A DNA stretch of 64,000 nt from Liopterus haemorrhoidalis (GCA_963971575.1 OZ020617.1:16949403-17013402), one strand, 5' to 3'; positions 40,142 to 50,585 are shown, numbered from the stretch's first letter. Translations and numbers: made by a program. The notes: generated by a model not told the origin, from the letters alone.

Positions 40142-42679
40142 ATGTCGAAATCATCAACTTCTGCTGTAAAATATAAAAAAATAAATAGGTCGCCTGTAAT
40201 AGGTAGACATAGATTTCGCAGCAATTCCAGAAGTCGATCATCAAAACATTTACAACATAAATCAGATTATTCCAGTTCTGATGATGAATTCAGTTCTACT
40301 CCTAGAAGAAGTAGTTCTAGTAATAGTTATAGCGATGATGACAACTACCATAAAAACAAAAAGGATTACGAATATGTCCCGAAACGAAAACGTGACTGTG
40401 AAAGAGTTTCTAGATCTCGAAGTAGAGATTACTGTAAGGGAACTAAGCATTATCATCACCGTAGTAGATCTCGACATGAAAGTGAATACACAACTGATGA
40501 AGAAAGAAAAAGTAGAAAAAGAAAACGTGAAGAGGACTTTGAGAAAAGTGAAATTAATTGTGATAGTAGTTCTAGCATAAATAATGTTCCAAACAAAGTA
40601 CTCTGTATCAGAGGATTATCTCAAAATATCACAGAAAATGATATAAGACAAGAAGTGGTTAATGGCGGTTTATTACCGCATGATGTTCGATTAATTCGGA
40701 AAAAAACAGGTGTATTATGCGGATATGGTTTTGTGGAATTTTCGACAGTTGCAGAAGCAATAAAATTCATGGAAATGACAAAAGGCGTGTTTGAGATACA
40801 GAAACAAAAATCAATTTTAGAGTATAGTCGTAGCTTATTGAACAAAGCATTTCCTATTGATGACATTTTTTCAAAAAATGCTGATTGGTTTTGTATCAAG
40901 TGTTGTATGCAAAATTTCAGACGTAGGCAAGCTTGTTATAAATGTTCTTCTTTACGATTAGAATCCGAAATAGGTGGTTTGGGATACACTGAAGAATGTA
41001 CATATGCAACGAAAACAATTATGTTAAGGAATTTAGATGCTTTAACAACTGAAGATTCAGTTATGAGTGTTATTAAAAATGTTGTGCCTAATCTAGTGAA
41101 AACAATATCAGCTGTTGGTATTGGTAGAGATCCCTTAACTTCAACGTCAAGGGGTATTTGTTATTTGTCATTCGAAAATACAGGTGATTCAATTGCGTTT
41201 TATGGTGCTCTAACGACTCCTTTAACGATAGATGGCAAAACAGCTATTATATCATATTGCAAATACTACAATGGCGATCAAAGTAAACCATTTATTCAAG
41301 AATCAAAGTTTTCAACAGATACGGAGTTGAATGTTAATACAATGGACAATTTGAATAACTTAGCTGATTACTACGCTAGTCTTTATGCAAAAACAATTTC
41401 AGAATATCGGGAGTATTTTCAATATTACAAAATGTATTTGAGTCAACAAACAGAAAACCCTGGACAACTCACGTCGTACAATGAAATAAATTCGAGCAAC
41501 ACAGCAGCACAATTAGCACAAAACGCTATAATCCAGAATAACATAATACAACCAACAGACATAAATAGTAATGCAATAGTAACACAAATACCCAACGGTG
41601 AAGATGGTAAAATATATCAAACACCAGAAGTAGATAAATATTTTTATGATAAAAATACAGGATACTACTACGACGTTTCAACTGGATTGTACTATGATAA
41701 AACTTCGAATTATTTTTATAATAGTAAAATACAAAAATATTTGTATTGGAATCCTGAGAAAAGTACTTATCTTTTAGTACCTACTAATACAACAGTGAAA
41801 GAAAGTGTCACAAAGACAAGAGCCGCATCTAAAACTACCGCTAAACAACAAACAATTGAAAAACCAATTGTGGCTAAAAATGTAGCTAAAAAGGTAGCAA
41901 AGGACATGGCTCGATGGGCTAAAAATTATAATAACAAGGCTTCACTTAAAAAATTAAATGATACAGAAAATAGATCATCAAATAAATCAGCAGATATTGG
42001 TTTTTATTTATTAAAAAAAAATTCTACAGTGCATCATCACATGGTAAATATGTTTTCCCCAAAGAAAAATGAAACTTCCCAATCGAAAACAATGGAAGAT
42101 ATAGTTCCTACTATTGACAGTGATAATTCAGATGAAGATACAACCGAAGAGGTTGTACAACATCTTGACTGGGAAAAGTTAATATGTCTTCTCTGTAAAC
42201 GTAAGTTTTTCTCAAAAGAAAACTTAAAACTACATCTAAATGTTTCAGCTCTTCATAAGAAGAATCAAGAATTATTATATTTAAGCAAAAGTTCAGTTTC
42301 AGTTAAAACTTCAGAATATCGCGATAGAGCAAAAGAGAGGAGGGAGAAATATGGTTATTCAGATGATCCAGAACCTGATAATTGTAAAAATCAATTCTTA
42401 AAAACAATCAAAACACCAGCTACTATTGTAAATGAACCACTAGCTACTGATAATAAACTAAATAATAATAAAGGCAATGAAATGTTATACAAAATGGGAT
42501 GGAAAGAGGGAGAAGGGCTAGGTAAATATAATCAAGGAACGGTTTCCGCGATTCAAGCCACTGGACGTGTAAGCACGGCAGGTCTTGGTTTTAAACACTA
42601 CAAACGTCAACCTGGCGACACTTATAAGGATTGTGTAAAAAAAAATATGTATATTAGGTATGGTAATATACAAAACTAA
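40142..42679 (+). CDS. Rbm5: RBM5/RBM10-type splicing regulator
   Basis: One uninterrupted frame of 845 codons with the full RBM5/6/10 domain order: an RS-rich tail (1-135), RRM1 (about 151-232; CIRGLS and CGYGFVEF as RNP2 and RNP1), a RanBP2-type zinc finger (W249, C251, C254, N258, C265, C268), RRM2 (about 291-373), an OCRE domain (about 495-548, aromatic repeats such as YYYDVSTGLYYD), a C2H2 finger (C682, C685, H698, H705) and a G-patch (about 777-820, MGWKEGEGLGKYNQG). The length is close to vertebrate RBM5. The family acts in the nucleus on 3' splice-site choice in early spliceosomes; the OCRE contacts snRNP proteins and the G-patch a DEAH helicase. The ATG is the first in frame. The lack of introns is odd for this family; there is no poly(A) remnant after the stop. 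Confidence 0.96.
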   Translation: MSKSSTSAVKYKKINRSPVIGRHRFRSNSRSRSSKHLQHKSDYSSSDDEFSSTPRRSSSSNSYSDDDNYHKNKKDYEYVPKRKRDCERVSRSRSRDYCKGTKHYHHRSRSRHESEYTTDEERKSRKRKREEDFEKSEINCDSSSSINNVPNKVLCIRGLSQNITENDIRQEVVNGGLLPHDVRLIRKKTGVLCGYGFVEFSTVAEAIKFMEMTKGVFEIQKQKSILEYSRSLLNKAFPIDDIFSKNADWFCIKCCMQNFRRRQACYKCSSLRLESEIGGLGYTEECTYATKTIMLRNLDALTTEDSVMSVIKNVVPNLVKTISAVGIGRDPLTSTSRGICYLSFENTGDSIAFYGALTTPLTIDGKTAIISYCKYYNGDQSKPFIQESKFSTDTELNVNTMDNLNNLADYYASLYAKTISEYREYFQYYKMYLSQQTENPGQLTSYNEINSSNTAAQLAQNAIIQNNIIQPTDINSNAIVTQIPNGEDGKIYQTPEVDKYFYDKNTGYYYDVSTGLYYDKTSNYFYNSKIQKYLYWNPEKSTYLLVPTNTTVKESVTKTRAASKTTAKQQTIEKPIVAKNVAKKVAKDMARWAKNYNNKASLKKLNDTENRSSNKSADIGFYLLKKNSTVHHHMVNMFSPKKNETSQSKTMEDIVPTIDSDNSDEDTTEEVVQHLDWEKLICLLCKRKFFSKENLKLHLNVSALHKKNQELLYLSKSSVSVKTSEYRDRAKERREKYGYSDDPEPDNCKNQFLKTIKTPATIVNEPLATDNKLNNNKGNEMLYKMGWKEGEGLGKYNQGTVSAIQATGRVSTAGLGFKHYKRQPGDTYKDCVKKNMYIRYGNIQN

Positions 42680-42840
42680 ATTTTAGAGTTGCCAGGCTGC
42701 GTAATAAGACGGTTATCTATGATCACGGGGACGCGGGTTTGTATACCCTCACCACCATTCCCACCAGTCAGCTCTGTAGTCTCTGTGGTCGACTCACCAT
42801 CAAGTATTAATACTTAAAACGAGTACCTATTTATACAGGG
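42680..42840. other. RBM5 3' flank with tRNA-like fragment
   Basis: No AATAAA or ATTAAA is seen before the hAT element that begins at 42841. About 42690-42755 (GACGGTTATCTATG, then GCGGGTTTGTATACCC) is weakly tRNA-like and may be a SINE head. Confidence 0.35.
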
Positions 42841-44560
42841 CAGTGTTGTAATAGATACATTTAAAATAATATCTAGATACAGATACAAATGCCTAAGAAA
42901 AATTGTATCTAGATGCAGATACAGATACAGAATTATAAAAAATATCTAGATACAGATTCATACCAAAAATGTTTGTATCTAGATACATATACTTTTGAAA
43001 AAACACTGAAAAATGAAAATACCATATTTTTTACCAAACAGACGGTGCATGTTATGGTTGGTTTATATACGGAACAAGAATATGGAATGGGAAATAAGAA
43101 TAGTACACAAGAATAAAAAATATGAAACCGTTTATATCGGACATAACATTTCGTCGCTGCGCCTGCGTATTTGCGTTGGCCTGTGTTTAACGGTTGTGGC
43201 TTGACAGGTTGTTGTTTTAATATAACCTTTAAAAAAATTTCGTGTTCAGTAAAATGGATTCAGAAGATTTTGTAGATTTATTTGCTTGTGTTACATTATA
43301 TTGTTGTTTCCAACCTTCTGATCACAGCTGGAAAACATCTGTTGAACAAATTTTATTACGGCCGACATTTTGACCGTTGTGCGCATGCTTATCGTCTCTT
43401 ATTCTTGGAATAGGAATAAAATGTTAAATGTTACCAACTATTCTTGTGTTTAAGTTAAATTTCATTCCTACATAATCCGATATACGGCGCAGCCATGTTT
43501 TAACATCTTGTGTACTATTCTTATTTCCTATTCCTTATTCTTATTCCGTATATAAACCAACCATATATCTGTATTATACAGGCTGTTCAAAAATGACCGT
43601 GACGTCACAAAAAACCCTCTAAATTCAACGTAAAACACTATTCTAAGGAATAAATTTGTACTAAATAACGTATGCATTATGTTGGCCATATGTTCTGACG
43701 TATGAGTTGCGTATCTATAAGACTAATATTAGTCTTATAGATACGCAGCTATGATATTGTTAAGAGGATTTTCCTTTCAATCAAATTTTATCCCTAATTG
43801 AAGTGGAATTCCTGTAATGTCACGATCATTTTTGATCACTAATAAAAAATTACTGATAAGAAATATGTGAGTTTTTTTTTTCTCATTCCATACAAATTTA
43901 ATTTATAAACAAAATTTTGCCCCTGGGTGAGACGGACTAGAGCCAGGCGTAAAGTGAAGAAATGCCTCAAAAAAATTATCAAAGTGTATTTTCAATCACT
44001 GGATACTTTTAAAGGGCCTTAATTTGTCTTCCCCAAGGCTTCACAAAATTACGGTCCACTCCCAAACCACTTGTGTGGATATGATTTTTTACATGTTTTT
44101 AGTAAATTGCTCATCAAAACAGCAGTTATTCAAAAACTTAGTTTTCATTAATAATGACCCATTTTCCGGAAGTGTTGTACCCACTATTAGGATACCTAAA
44201 TACCTACTATTCTTTCGGATGTTCAAAAGCTACGGAAAACGAGTGAGAATAAATATATATTTTTTGACATTCCATATAAATTTAATTTGTAAACGTCAGA
44301 ATTTCAATTGTTTTCTGCATTTTGTTTATAATTAAAAATAAAGTATTTAAAATGACTATTTATTATTAAACTATTATATCAGCTCGGTATCATGGTATAA
44401 AAATAAAGTAACGGTCAAAGTATCTGAAATACAGATACTTAAATTTAAATATCTAGATACAGATACATATTTCAAAAAGTATCTAATTTGTTTCTAGATA
44501 CTTGAAAAAGTATCTAGTTACTGTATCTAGATAGCTGTAACTAGATACAATACAACACTG
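42841..44560. mobile_element. hAT-type element with TATCTAGATA clusters, 1720 bp
   Basis: Ends CAGTGTTGTAATAGATAC and GTATCTAGT-style motifs closing with TACAACACTG. The flanks ATACAGGG (42833-42840) and ATACATGG (44561-44568) match at 7 of 8. TATCTAGATA-type palindromes cluster at 42870-42990 and 44440-44550. It shares interior blocks with 28684-29594 and contains a nested MITE (43055-43563). No transposase. Confidence 0.9.
43055..43563. mobile_element. MITE with about 56-bp TIRs, TGGTTGGTTTATATACGG ends
   Basis: TGGTTGGTTTATATACGGAA, AAGAATAGTACACAAG on the left is matched inverted on the right, about 56 bp. TA flanks both ends (43053-43054 and 43564-43565). The sister hAT element reads GTGCATGTTAGTCAG at about 28830, the empty site. 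Confidence 0.88.
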
Positions 44561-44568
44561 ATACATGG

Positions 44569-45473
44569 ATAATATCGAAACGTCACACTGACCACGTGGC
44601 TTTCATATCTGTCTGGTAGTCTAGAAACACGAAACTTACCTTCTCTGTCCCTTATTCGCATATCTAGACGTTGGGAACCTATTATTTATTTTAAACTAAA
44701 TTTTGTTTTTAACGTTTTTGAAGAAATAATTGTAATGGTTTTCATATTAAGGTGATTTTTAGTAAAACATAATATATCATTCGGAAGACATAACATTTGA
44801 GAAATAAGACTTAACTGGTTGGTAAGACTAACAATATTGTTTCAAATTGAGGAACGTTACGTGATTGACAGCAACGTCCTATTGTAATCAAAATTGAATT
44901 CTGTCAAATCAAATTTTTGTATGAATATGCAATACCTAGTCTTACCATTAATTTTTTCACTGAAAATCCACGTGATGATTAAAAATGTTTTAATTTTCTT
45001 TTAGTACAGGGCTAGTATCAATCTCATTTCAGCCCCGGGACATTTTCCTAACCAGTAAAATTTACACGGGCCGCACGATATGTATTTATGTTATTACTCA
45101 TTTTGTTTTTCATTTTCCACCATTTTTCTGAATATTTATTTGAAGGAAGTAAAGAAATAACAATTAAATTTTACCAAAATATTTTCTTTATCGAACAACA
45201 AAACAAAAACGGGTCGAAATCAGCGTACTGGTACTGTACACAGCAGTTGCACCTACAGAAAAGTACTATATGAAAGTTCTGCCTACGAATATATTATTTG
45301 AAATCACTGCTTGGTATATTGCTTTCATGCCACTGCTAAGTAGTTTTCGTCTCATGGATTGGCGTTGAATTTTGTTGGTAGCTCCAGTGGGGATCAGCAA
45401 AGAGGGAATTGATTAGTTCTTTAACTACCCTTCCTACGGTTTCCTGGTAGATTCTTGCCGATGTTATTTATTA
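44569..45473. other. No gene seen; one hAT-like terminal fragment
   Basis: Around 45005-45080 (AGCCCCGGGACATTTTCC and CACGGGCCGCACG) resembles a hAT MITE end. A 61-codon open frame at 45088 matches nothing I know. The rest is AT-rich and unannotated. Confidence 0.4.
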
Positions 45474-45638
45474 TTAGCCCTTCCTCGCAAAAGTTAAGCT
45501 TATTGGTACTGTAATAGCTAATGGACCCACCAAACAAAAACTGAAGCATGGTAATGGCTTTTCTGGGTCCTCGGCTTTTTCTAATGTATTTCTCGTGAAC
45601 TTATAGCATACATCCTTTAATTGTGGCAATTGAAAAAC
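45474..45638 (-). other. Exon-like open frame with adjacent AATAAA
   Basis: Minus strand, 54 codons to a stop, reading LKDVCYKFTRNTLEKAEDPE, then PCFSFCLVGPLAITVPISLT and FARKG. It has no in-frame ATG near its start, is preceded by an AG after a T-rich stretch (ATTTTGAG), includes one hydrophobic, membrane-like segment, and is followed within about 5 nt by AATAAATAAC. This could be a last exon or a truncated retrocopy of a gene. I do not recognise the family. Confidence 0.4.
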
Positions 45639-45767
45639 TCAAAATTAAAAATCTTGTCATTAGTAAAAAATTTTTCTTGTGTAGAAATCCTTCGTAATTC
45701 TATTGATAAATGGCCGCAGAGATTTAAGAGCTGTGTAAACGCCAAATGTGGCCACAGGTGATCTACA

Positions 45768-46451
45768 GGCTATTTCAGACGTTTACGCGGAACTCAATGG
45801 CAATTTCGTTCTTTTAGGTTGTCACGAGAAGGGGACCTTGCTTGGGTTATTTCATTTTTCACGTTTGGTAACCGAAAATTTAAAATTCCAACAGTGAAAC
45901 CATGGAAACGAATGACATATCGTCGGTGACGTGGCAATACCTCATATCTACAATTTTTAGCGAAAACTAGTTCTTGGTTGCATGGGTTACAATGCAACCA
46001 AGAACGATGAATTTGTAACAGTGGGCACATGTTGAGACAATACTTCTTAAACAGGAAAAATATTTAAGGTCTAAATTCCCTACAAAGCAATATCTCTTAT
46101 CTAAACTACGCAAAAACGGCTGAGAGAAAGCAGTTTTTCATCTCTCCTGTAAAATATCTATCTATGCAGATAGGAGGTATTGCCAGGTCACCGACGATAT
46201 GTCAAAAAATTTAATACATTTTTCCATGTTTTGAAGACGAAAAAATAAGTAAATGGGAAATTTTTTATTAAGAATGACAAAAAAATTAAAAGAGAATGAA
46301 ACGGACATTTTATAATGGTAATCAATTTATTCTAGAATTCGCAATGTGAGTATGATTTACAAAGCTTAAACAAAATGACCAAAAGTCCGAATTAATAGAT
46401 AAAATTTACTAGATTTCAGAATCTAGTTCCGCCTAAACGTTTGGAATAGCC
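45768..46451. mobile_element. MITE, GGCTATTCCAAACG family, with inner insertion
   Basis: Starts GGCTATTTCAGACGTTTACG and ends CTAAACGTTTGGAATAGCC, with the family landmarks in inverse orientation to 58556-58960. A 278-bp MITE (45920-46197) is inserted. Without it the size is about 404 bp, like the intact copy. Confidence 0.82.
45920..46197. mobile_element. Inner MITE, TCGTCGGTGACGTGGCAATA ends
   Basis: Inverted ends of about 37 bp (TCGTCGGTGACGTGGCAATA, then CCTCATATCT, with two to three mismatches) inside TA. A 14-bp perfect hairpin GTTCTTGGTTGCAT with an 8-nt loop lies at about 45970-46005. The copy at 58803-58812 (GACATATGTC) shows the empty site. Confidence 0.85.
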
Positions 46452-46994
46452 CATATGTATTATAAGTTGTTTAATTTTGTAATACGTAACTAGATCTGAT
46501 GATTTTGGTGGCTTTTGCGGTGTAAAAAGACTTTGACGGATCCGTGTGAACCAATACTATAATAATATTATAAATGTATTGTAAATATTCAACATAAAAA
46601 ATGAATTTTCCCTGTTAGTTATGTATTACAGATAATGCAGATGAGACAAATAATATCTACTAAAAGAAAATAAAAATATCTTTAAGCATCTAGTGGATTT
46701 TCAAAATTTGTGACGGTGTTTATAGTAAGACTAGGTTACTGTAAACTGAAGTAAATTAATGAAGAACATTTAATTTGCGACTGAACAAAATATTTAAAGG
46801 AACGAATGATTTTACATTAAGTATCTTTTTTTTAATAGGCAGTTCTCCTGTATTCTTTTCGAAATAGATTAAAATATATATCACAAGGGCCATGCTGGAT
46901 TTAAAGAACTAAAGAGTGTAAAAATATAATTATGAAATCCGGTATGGAAATTTTAAAAAGATAAAGAATATCGAATGTATCAAATAAAGATTTA
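46452..46994. other. No gene seen
   Basis: AT-rich; TAATACGTAACTAGATCTG near 46488 resembles part of the TTATCTGTCTC MITE family. Nothing else is supported. Confidence 0.4.
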
Positions 46995-47219
46995 TATAAG
47001 CTGTTCACTTTTGGGGACAAACCAGATCTAGTTATTTTGGTTACTTTTATAGTGTAATATGGACTTTAAATTTTAATAAGATTTATTGGTTCTGATAATT
47101 ATTAAGAAATTGATATTTTTTATAATTTTTTAATACCAACATGACATAGTTTCAAAAATACAAACTATTGAAAACAAAATTTACTCTTAGCTTGTTCTTA
47201 CAAAAGTGAACAGCTTATA
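46995..47219. mobile_element. MITE, TATAAGCTGTTCACTTTTG ends
   Basis: TATAAGCTGTTCACTTTTG on the left and CAAAAGTGAACAGCTTATA on the right. A decayed relative of its right half lies at 10660-10741 inside the hAT remnant. A hAT MITE (47221-47462) has inserted at its right end. Confidence 0.78.
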
Positions 47220-47220
47220 C

Positions 47221-47462
47221 CTGTGTTTCTCAACCGGTGGTCGGCGAACCACTTGTGGTCCATAGTAAAATTTTAGTGGTCCGCGAAAGGCTTATAAATG
47301 ATTATTTTTGAAATTTTTTTGTTAATTTTCTGTGTATTTTGTTCATTTTTCAGTGATACATATACAATAAATTTGTTTAATAGTACATTTATTTTTTGTG
47401 GTCCGAGGTAGAAAATTAAATATTCTACTGGTCCGTGGTACGTTTTCGGTTGAGAAACACTG
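47221..47462. mobile_element. hAT MITE, CTGTGTTTCTCAACC ends, perfect TSD
   Basis: Ends CTGTGTTTCTCAACCGG and CGGTTGAGAAACACTG, interior with repeated TGGTCC, flanked by GCTTATAC at 47213-47220 and 47463-47470, exact. Confidence 0.93.
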
Positions 47463-47649
47463 GCTTATACTATACTCTAATTACAATTATATACATTATT
47501 AACTACTTATGAACAATTAAATTTAAATTTAATAAATACTTTAATTTTCTCAGTTTTTTCTTGTGTCATTTGTTTTATGTTTAAGAAGATGTTTTGAGTT
47601 GTAAAAGAAAGTGTATGTTATTTTTTTTTTACACAAATAAGTTGAAATA

Positions 47650-48938
47650 CGAGGGTTGATCGGAAAGTTTCTAGAACGAGATAGAAATAACTTTTTGTAG
47701 TAAAATTGTATTTATTTTTACATAGTCACCATTCAGCTGTATACATTTAGGCCAACGCTTTTCAAGACCTTTTATTCCTTCAGAAAAATAAGAATTATCC
47801 AAACTCTAGAAATAACCATTAACAACCTTGATGAATTCAGTATTTGATAAGAATTTATTTCCAGCCAACCATTTCTTGAATTCTTGAAACAGAAAGAAAT
47901 CGAAGGGAGTTAAGTCTGGCGCGTACGGTGCGTGTTCGATTAATTCGAAACGTAATACATGCCGTTTCGCCATCGCATTACCCATTTGTTAGTTGTGAAG
48001 GTGCGTTATCTTGGTGGAATAATACATTTTTCTTTGCCAAATGTCTTTTGTATTTGATTTCTTCTTTCAATCTGTCTAATAACGACATATAATACTGGTC
48101 TGTTATTGTTCTACCAACTTGCAAACCATCAAAAAAAAAAATATATATATATATATCTTCGGGAATCCCAAAAGACGGTAGCCATAACCTTACCAGATGA
48201 TGGCATCATCTTGGCCTTCTTCGGCGTTTGTTCACCGCGCACTATCCACTGTTTTGATTGTTCTTTGGTCTCCCGAGTGTAGTGATGCATCCACGTTTCA
48301 TCGTCAGTTACAAAATACCGCAAAAAATCTATCGATTGCGCTATCTATACATTGCTAAAAATACTTACTCGCACTTGGTTTTGGTCGTTTGTTAGCAAAC
48401 GCAGCACACATCGTGCAGTGAGCATTCGCATGTCCAAATGTTGGTGTAAAATTCAATGTGCGCGGTCATATGAAATGCCTACTACCTTTGCTATCTCTCA
48501 CAATTTATTCGGTAATCGTTCATCACGATCCCGTGAATTTTTGTAACCGTTACTTCATCGGTAGCTGTTTTTGGCCTACCAGAACGTGGTGTATCCTGTG
48601 TTATTGCTCGACCGCGTTTAAATTTTCCAATCCAGTTTTCAACTGTTGCATATGAAGGCGCAGACACACCATGAACTCCGTCTAACTTCGTTTTTATATC
48701 TTTAGCATTTAAGTCTTTTAAAACGAAATGTTTTTTCACTGCACGGAAGTCTTATTCATGATTAAGAAAATGTACGTAATTTGTTGCTTTAGTTGACTGT
48801 CACGGCTGTACTGTATGCACGATCAGTCTAGAAATTTGACTGCAGTTATATGGAAAATTAGGCTTTCAAAACATATGGATAATGTGCGCGCGCAACTTTG
48901 TCTTTTAGTTCGTTCTAGAAAATTTGCGATCACCCTCG
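47650..48938 (-). mobile_element. Full-length mariner (1289 bp)
   Basis: Ends CGAGGGTTGATCGGAAAG and an inverted GCGATCACCCTCG inside TA at both sides (47648-47649, 48939-48940). The size fits mariner. It carries a minus-strand transposase pseudogene. Confidence 0.88.
47790..48739 (-). pseudogene. Mariner transposase, inactivated
   Basis: Minus strand: KKHFVLKDLNAKDIKTKLDG (N-terminal HTH), VENWIGKFKRGRAITQDTPR, SGRPKTATDEVTVTKIHGIV, then after frameshifts RYFVTDDETWMHHYTRETKE (first catalytic D in DDETWMHH), EQTPKKAKMMPSSGKVMATV and FWDSRR. Further decayed pieces of the second and third acidic regions follow. A short TA tract at about 48142 interrupts the core. Confidence 0.88.
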
Positions 48939-48940
48939 TA

Positions 48941-49281
48941 ATGTAAACGGCCAAATGACTTAAGCTTTACGACAAGATAAGCAAATCGACGGTAGTTCAA
49001 GTTATTTGGTTACATAATTATATGTAGACTATAGATTATTAAACTGTTAGAGTATTCTAGTTTATATCGTAAATATTTAATAGATGTTAAGAATATTGTG
49101 ATTTATATTTTCTTATCCATTAAAGTTACATATATGTAAATAATATAATATAATATAAATAATAATTTTGTGTTTTGTTATAAAACCTATTCATTTATTT
49201 TTCCTCCGCAGTATTGCTTGATGTAAGTATTGGTAGTAGAACCTGGACAAAGAGAATGAAAAGAAAAATCTATGTTTAGAG
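48941..49281. other. No gene seen
   Basis: AT-rich sequence without a supported feature between the mariner and the hAT element. Confidence 0.4.
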
Positions 49282-49373
49282 CAGTAACTTCAAACTGTGT
49301 TCTGCGGAACCCCGGGGCTCCGCGGTACCTCTTCGCGAGTCAAAATAAAAATTCGTATCAGAAATAACACATA

Positions 49374-49769
49374 CAGAGCCGCAGTAAGGGGGGGCGGAGG
49401 GGGCGACGGCCCCTAGCGCACTAAGGAAAAGGGCGCTGACGAGCTTGACTAAGGGGCACCACATTGCGAAGGCGTGGACCTTTTTTGCTCATCATTTGGA
49501 TTTTGGGAGATGAGGACCTTTTTTTTGCACATCACTTGGATTTTAGGAGGTGAGAACCTTTTTTTGCTCATCACTTGGATTTTGGGAGGTGAGGACCTTT
49601 TTTTTTGCTCATCACTTGGATTTTGGGAGGTGAGGACCTTTTTGCTTTGCTCATCACTTGGATTTTGGGAGGTGAGGACCTTTCTTTTTGCTTATCACTT
49701 AAATTTATTTGCCAAGGGCGCCAAAATACGGTTTTGCCCCTATCGCAAGTTTTCCTTACTGCGGCTCTG
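49374..49769. mobile_element. hAT MITE, CAGAGCCGCAGTAAGG ends, minisatellite core
   Basis: CAGAGCCGCAGTAAGG to CCTTACTGCGGCTCTG with flanks AACACATA (49366-49373) and AATACATA (49770-49777), 7 of 8. The core has six units of about 40 bp (CTCATCACTTGGATTTTGGG, AGGTGAGGACC, T-tract). Confidence 0.92.
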
Positions 49770-49884
49770 AATACATAAACCGATTCGACGATAAAATCTA
49801 AATTTAGGCCAGAGCAGTTCCTAAATTTTTTGTTGCAGATTCATGCAGAATACCCTGCAGTTTCTCACACAATTATAAACATTT

Positions 49885-50060
49885 TAATGCCTTTCGGAAC
49901 CAGAGGCGGCAGGGGCAAAGCCGTGTTTTGGCGTCCTTGTCAAATAAAAACAGTTCTCACCTCCCAAATTCCAAGTAACGAGTAAAAAAAAAAACGTCCT
50001 CGCCTTCCCAATGGCGCCCCTTAGTCAAGCTCGTCAGCGCCCTTTCCTTGGTAAGTCTAC
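49885..50060 (-). mobile_element. Partial minisatellite-type MITE, inverted
   Basis: Starts near CAGAGGCGGCAGGGGCAAAG, contains inverted minisatellite units (CTCACCTCCCAAATTCCAAG, CGTCCTCGCC) and an inverted CCTTAGTCAAGCTCGTCAGC, GCCCTTTCCTTGG block shared with 49410-49460 and 22990-23040. The right end is not clear. Confidence 0.65.
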
Positions 50061-50393
50061 GTCGCGCTGCTTATATCCTAGCGTCAAGGAAAGTCCAAAT
50101 GTATGCTTGTAAAGGGGGAGCGGAGCGTGGGCAGTTGTGTTAAACTGGTGGGGATTGGAGCTAGAATGCTTTCAGCGTCACAATAACAATGATCACAGAT
50201 TATGAAATTATTGAATGTATTTATTTAAGTCGTAACGAAATCGCTATACTTATATTATCTCTAAAAATTGATTGTTTAGGTAGGTATTAGTAATTAGTAT
50301 TTTCTAACTTTTTCTTTTAAATTTATATAAGTATTTTAGCTTAACAAATACGTTACATATTTTAGATTATTTAAAATTATCAAAATTTAAAAA

Positions 50394-50585
50394 ATGAATA
50401 CTGTCAAATCATTTTTGGAAATTTCATTTAACAGTCGAACGTTACAAGAAAAAATTGATATTAAAAAATTGGGGCGACATACACCAAATTTAAATGTTTC
50501 GGAAAGTGCAAAATGCAAAAATTATAATTATAAGAGGCAATTCAACAGAGTCTTATATGATAACACGTCGTGGTTAAACACCTAA
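50394..50585 (+). pseudogene. hAT transposase N-terminal TTF-type zinc-finger exon
   Basis: MNTVKSFLEISFNSRTLQEK, then KLGRHTPNLNVSESAKCKNY and RQFNRVLYDNTSWLNT, then a stop. It matches the start of ZMYM/ZBED-type hAT transposases, where LGRP.P.L, a basic R.F...WY....WL and then a CFPC finger follow. Here the frame stops just before the finger cysteines, so only the lead-in survives. Its place inside a TSD-flanked hAT element supports the call. Confidence 0.65.

Noticed and set aside
40262..40899. Antisense and out-of-frame open stretches within RBM5
   Set aside because: They are shadows of the RS-rich and RRM1 coding sequence of the 845-codon frame and have no independent domain.
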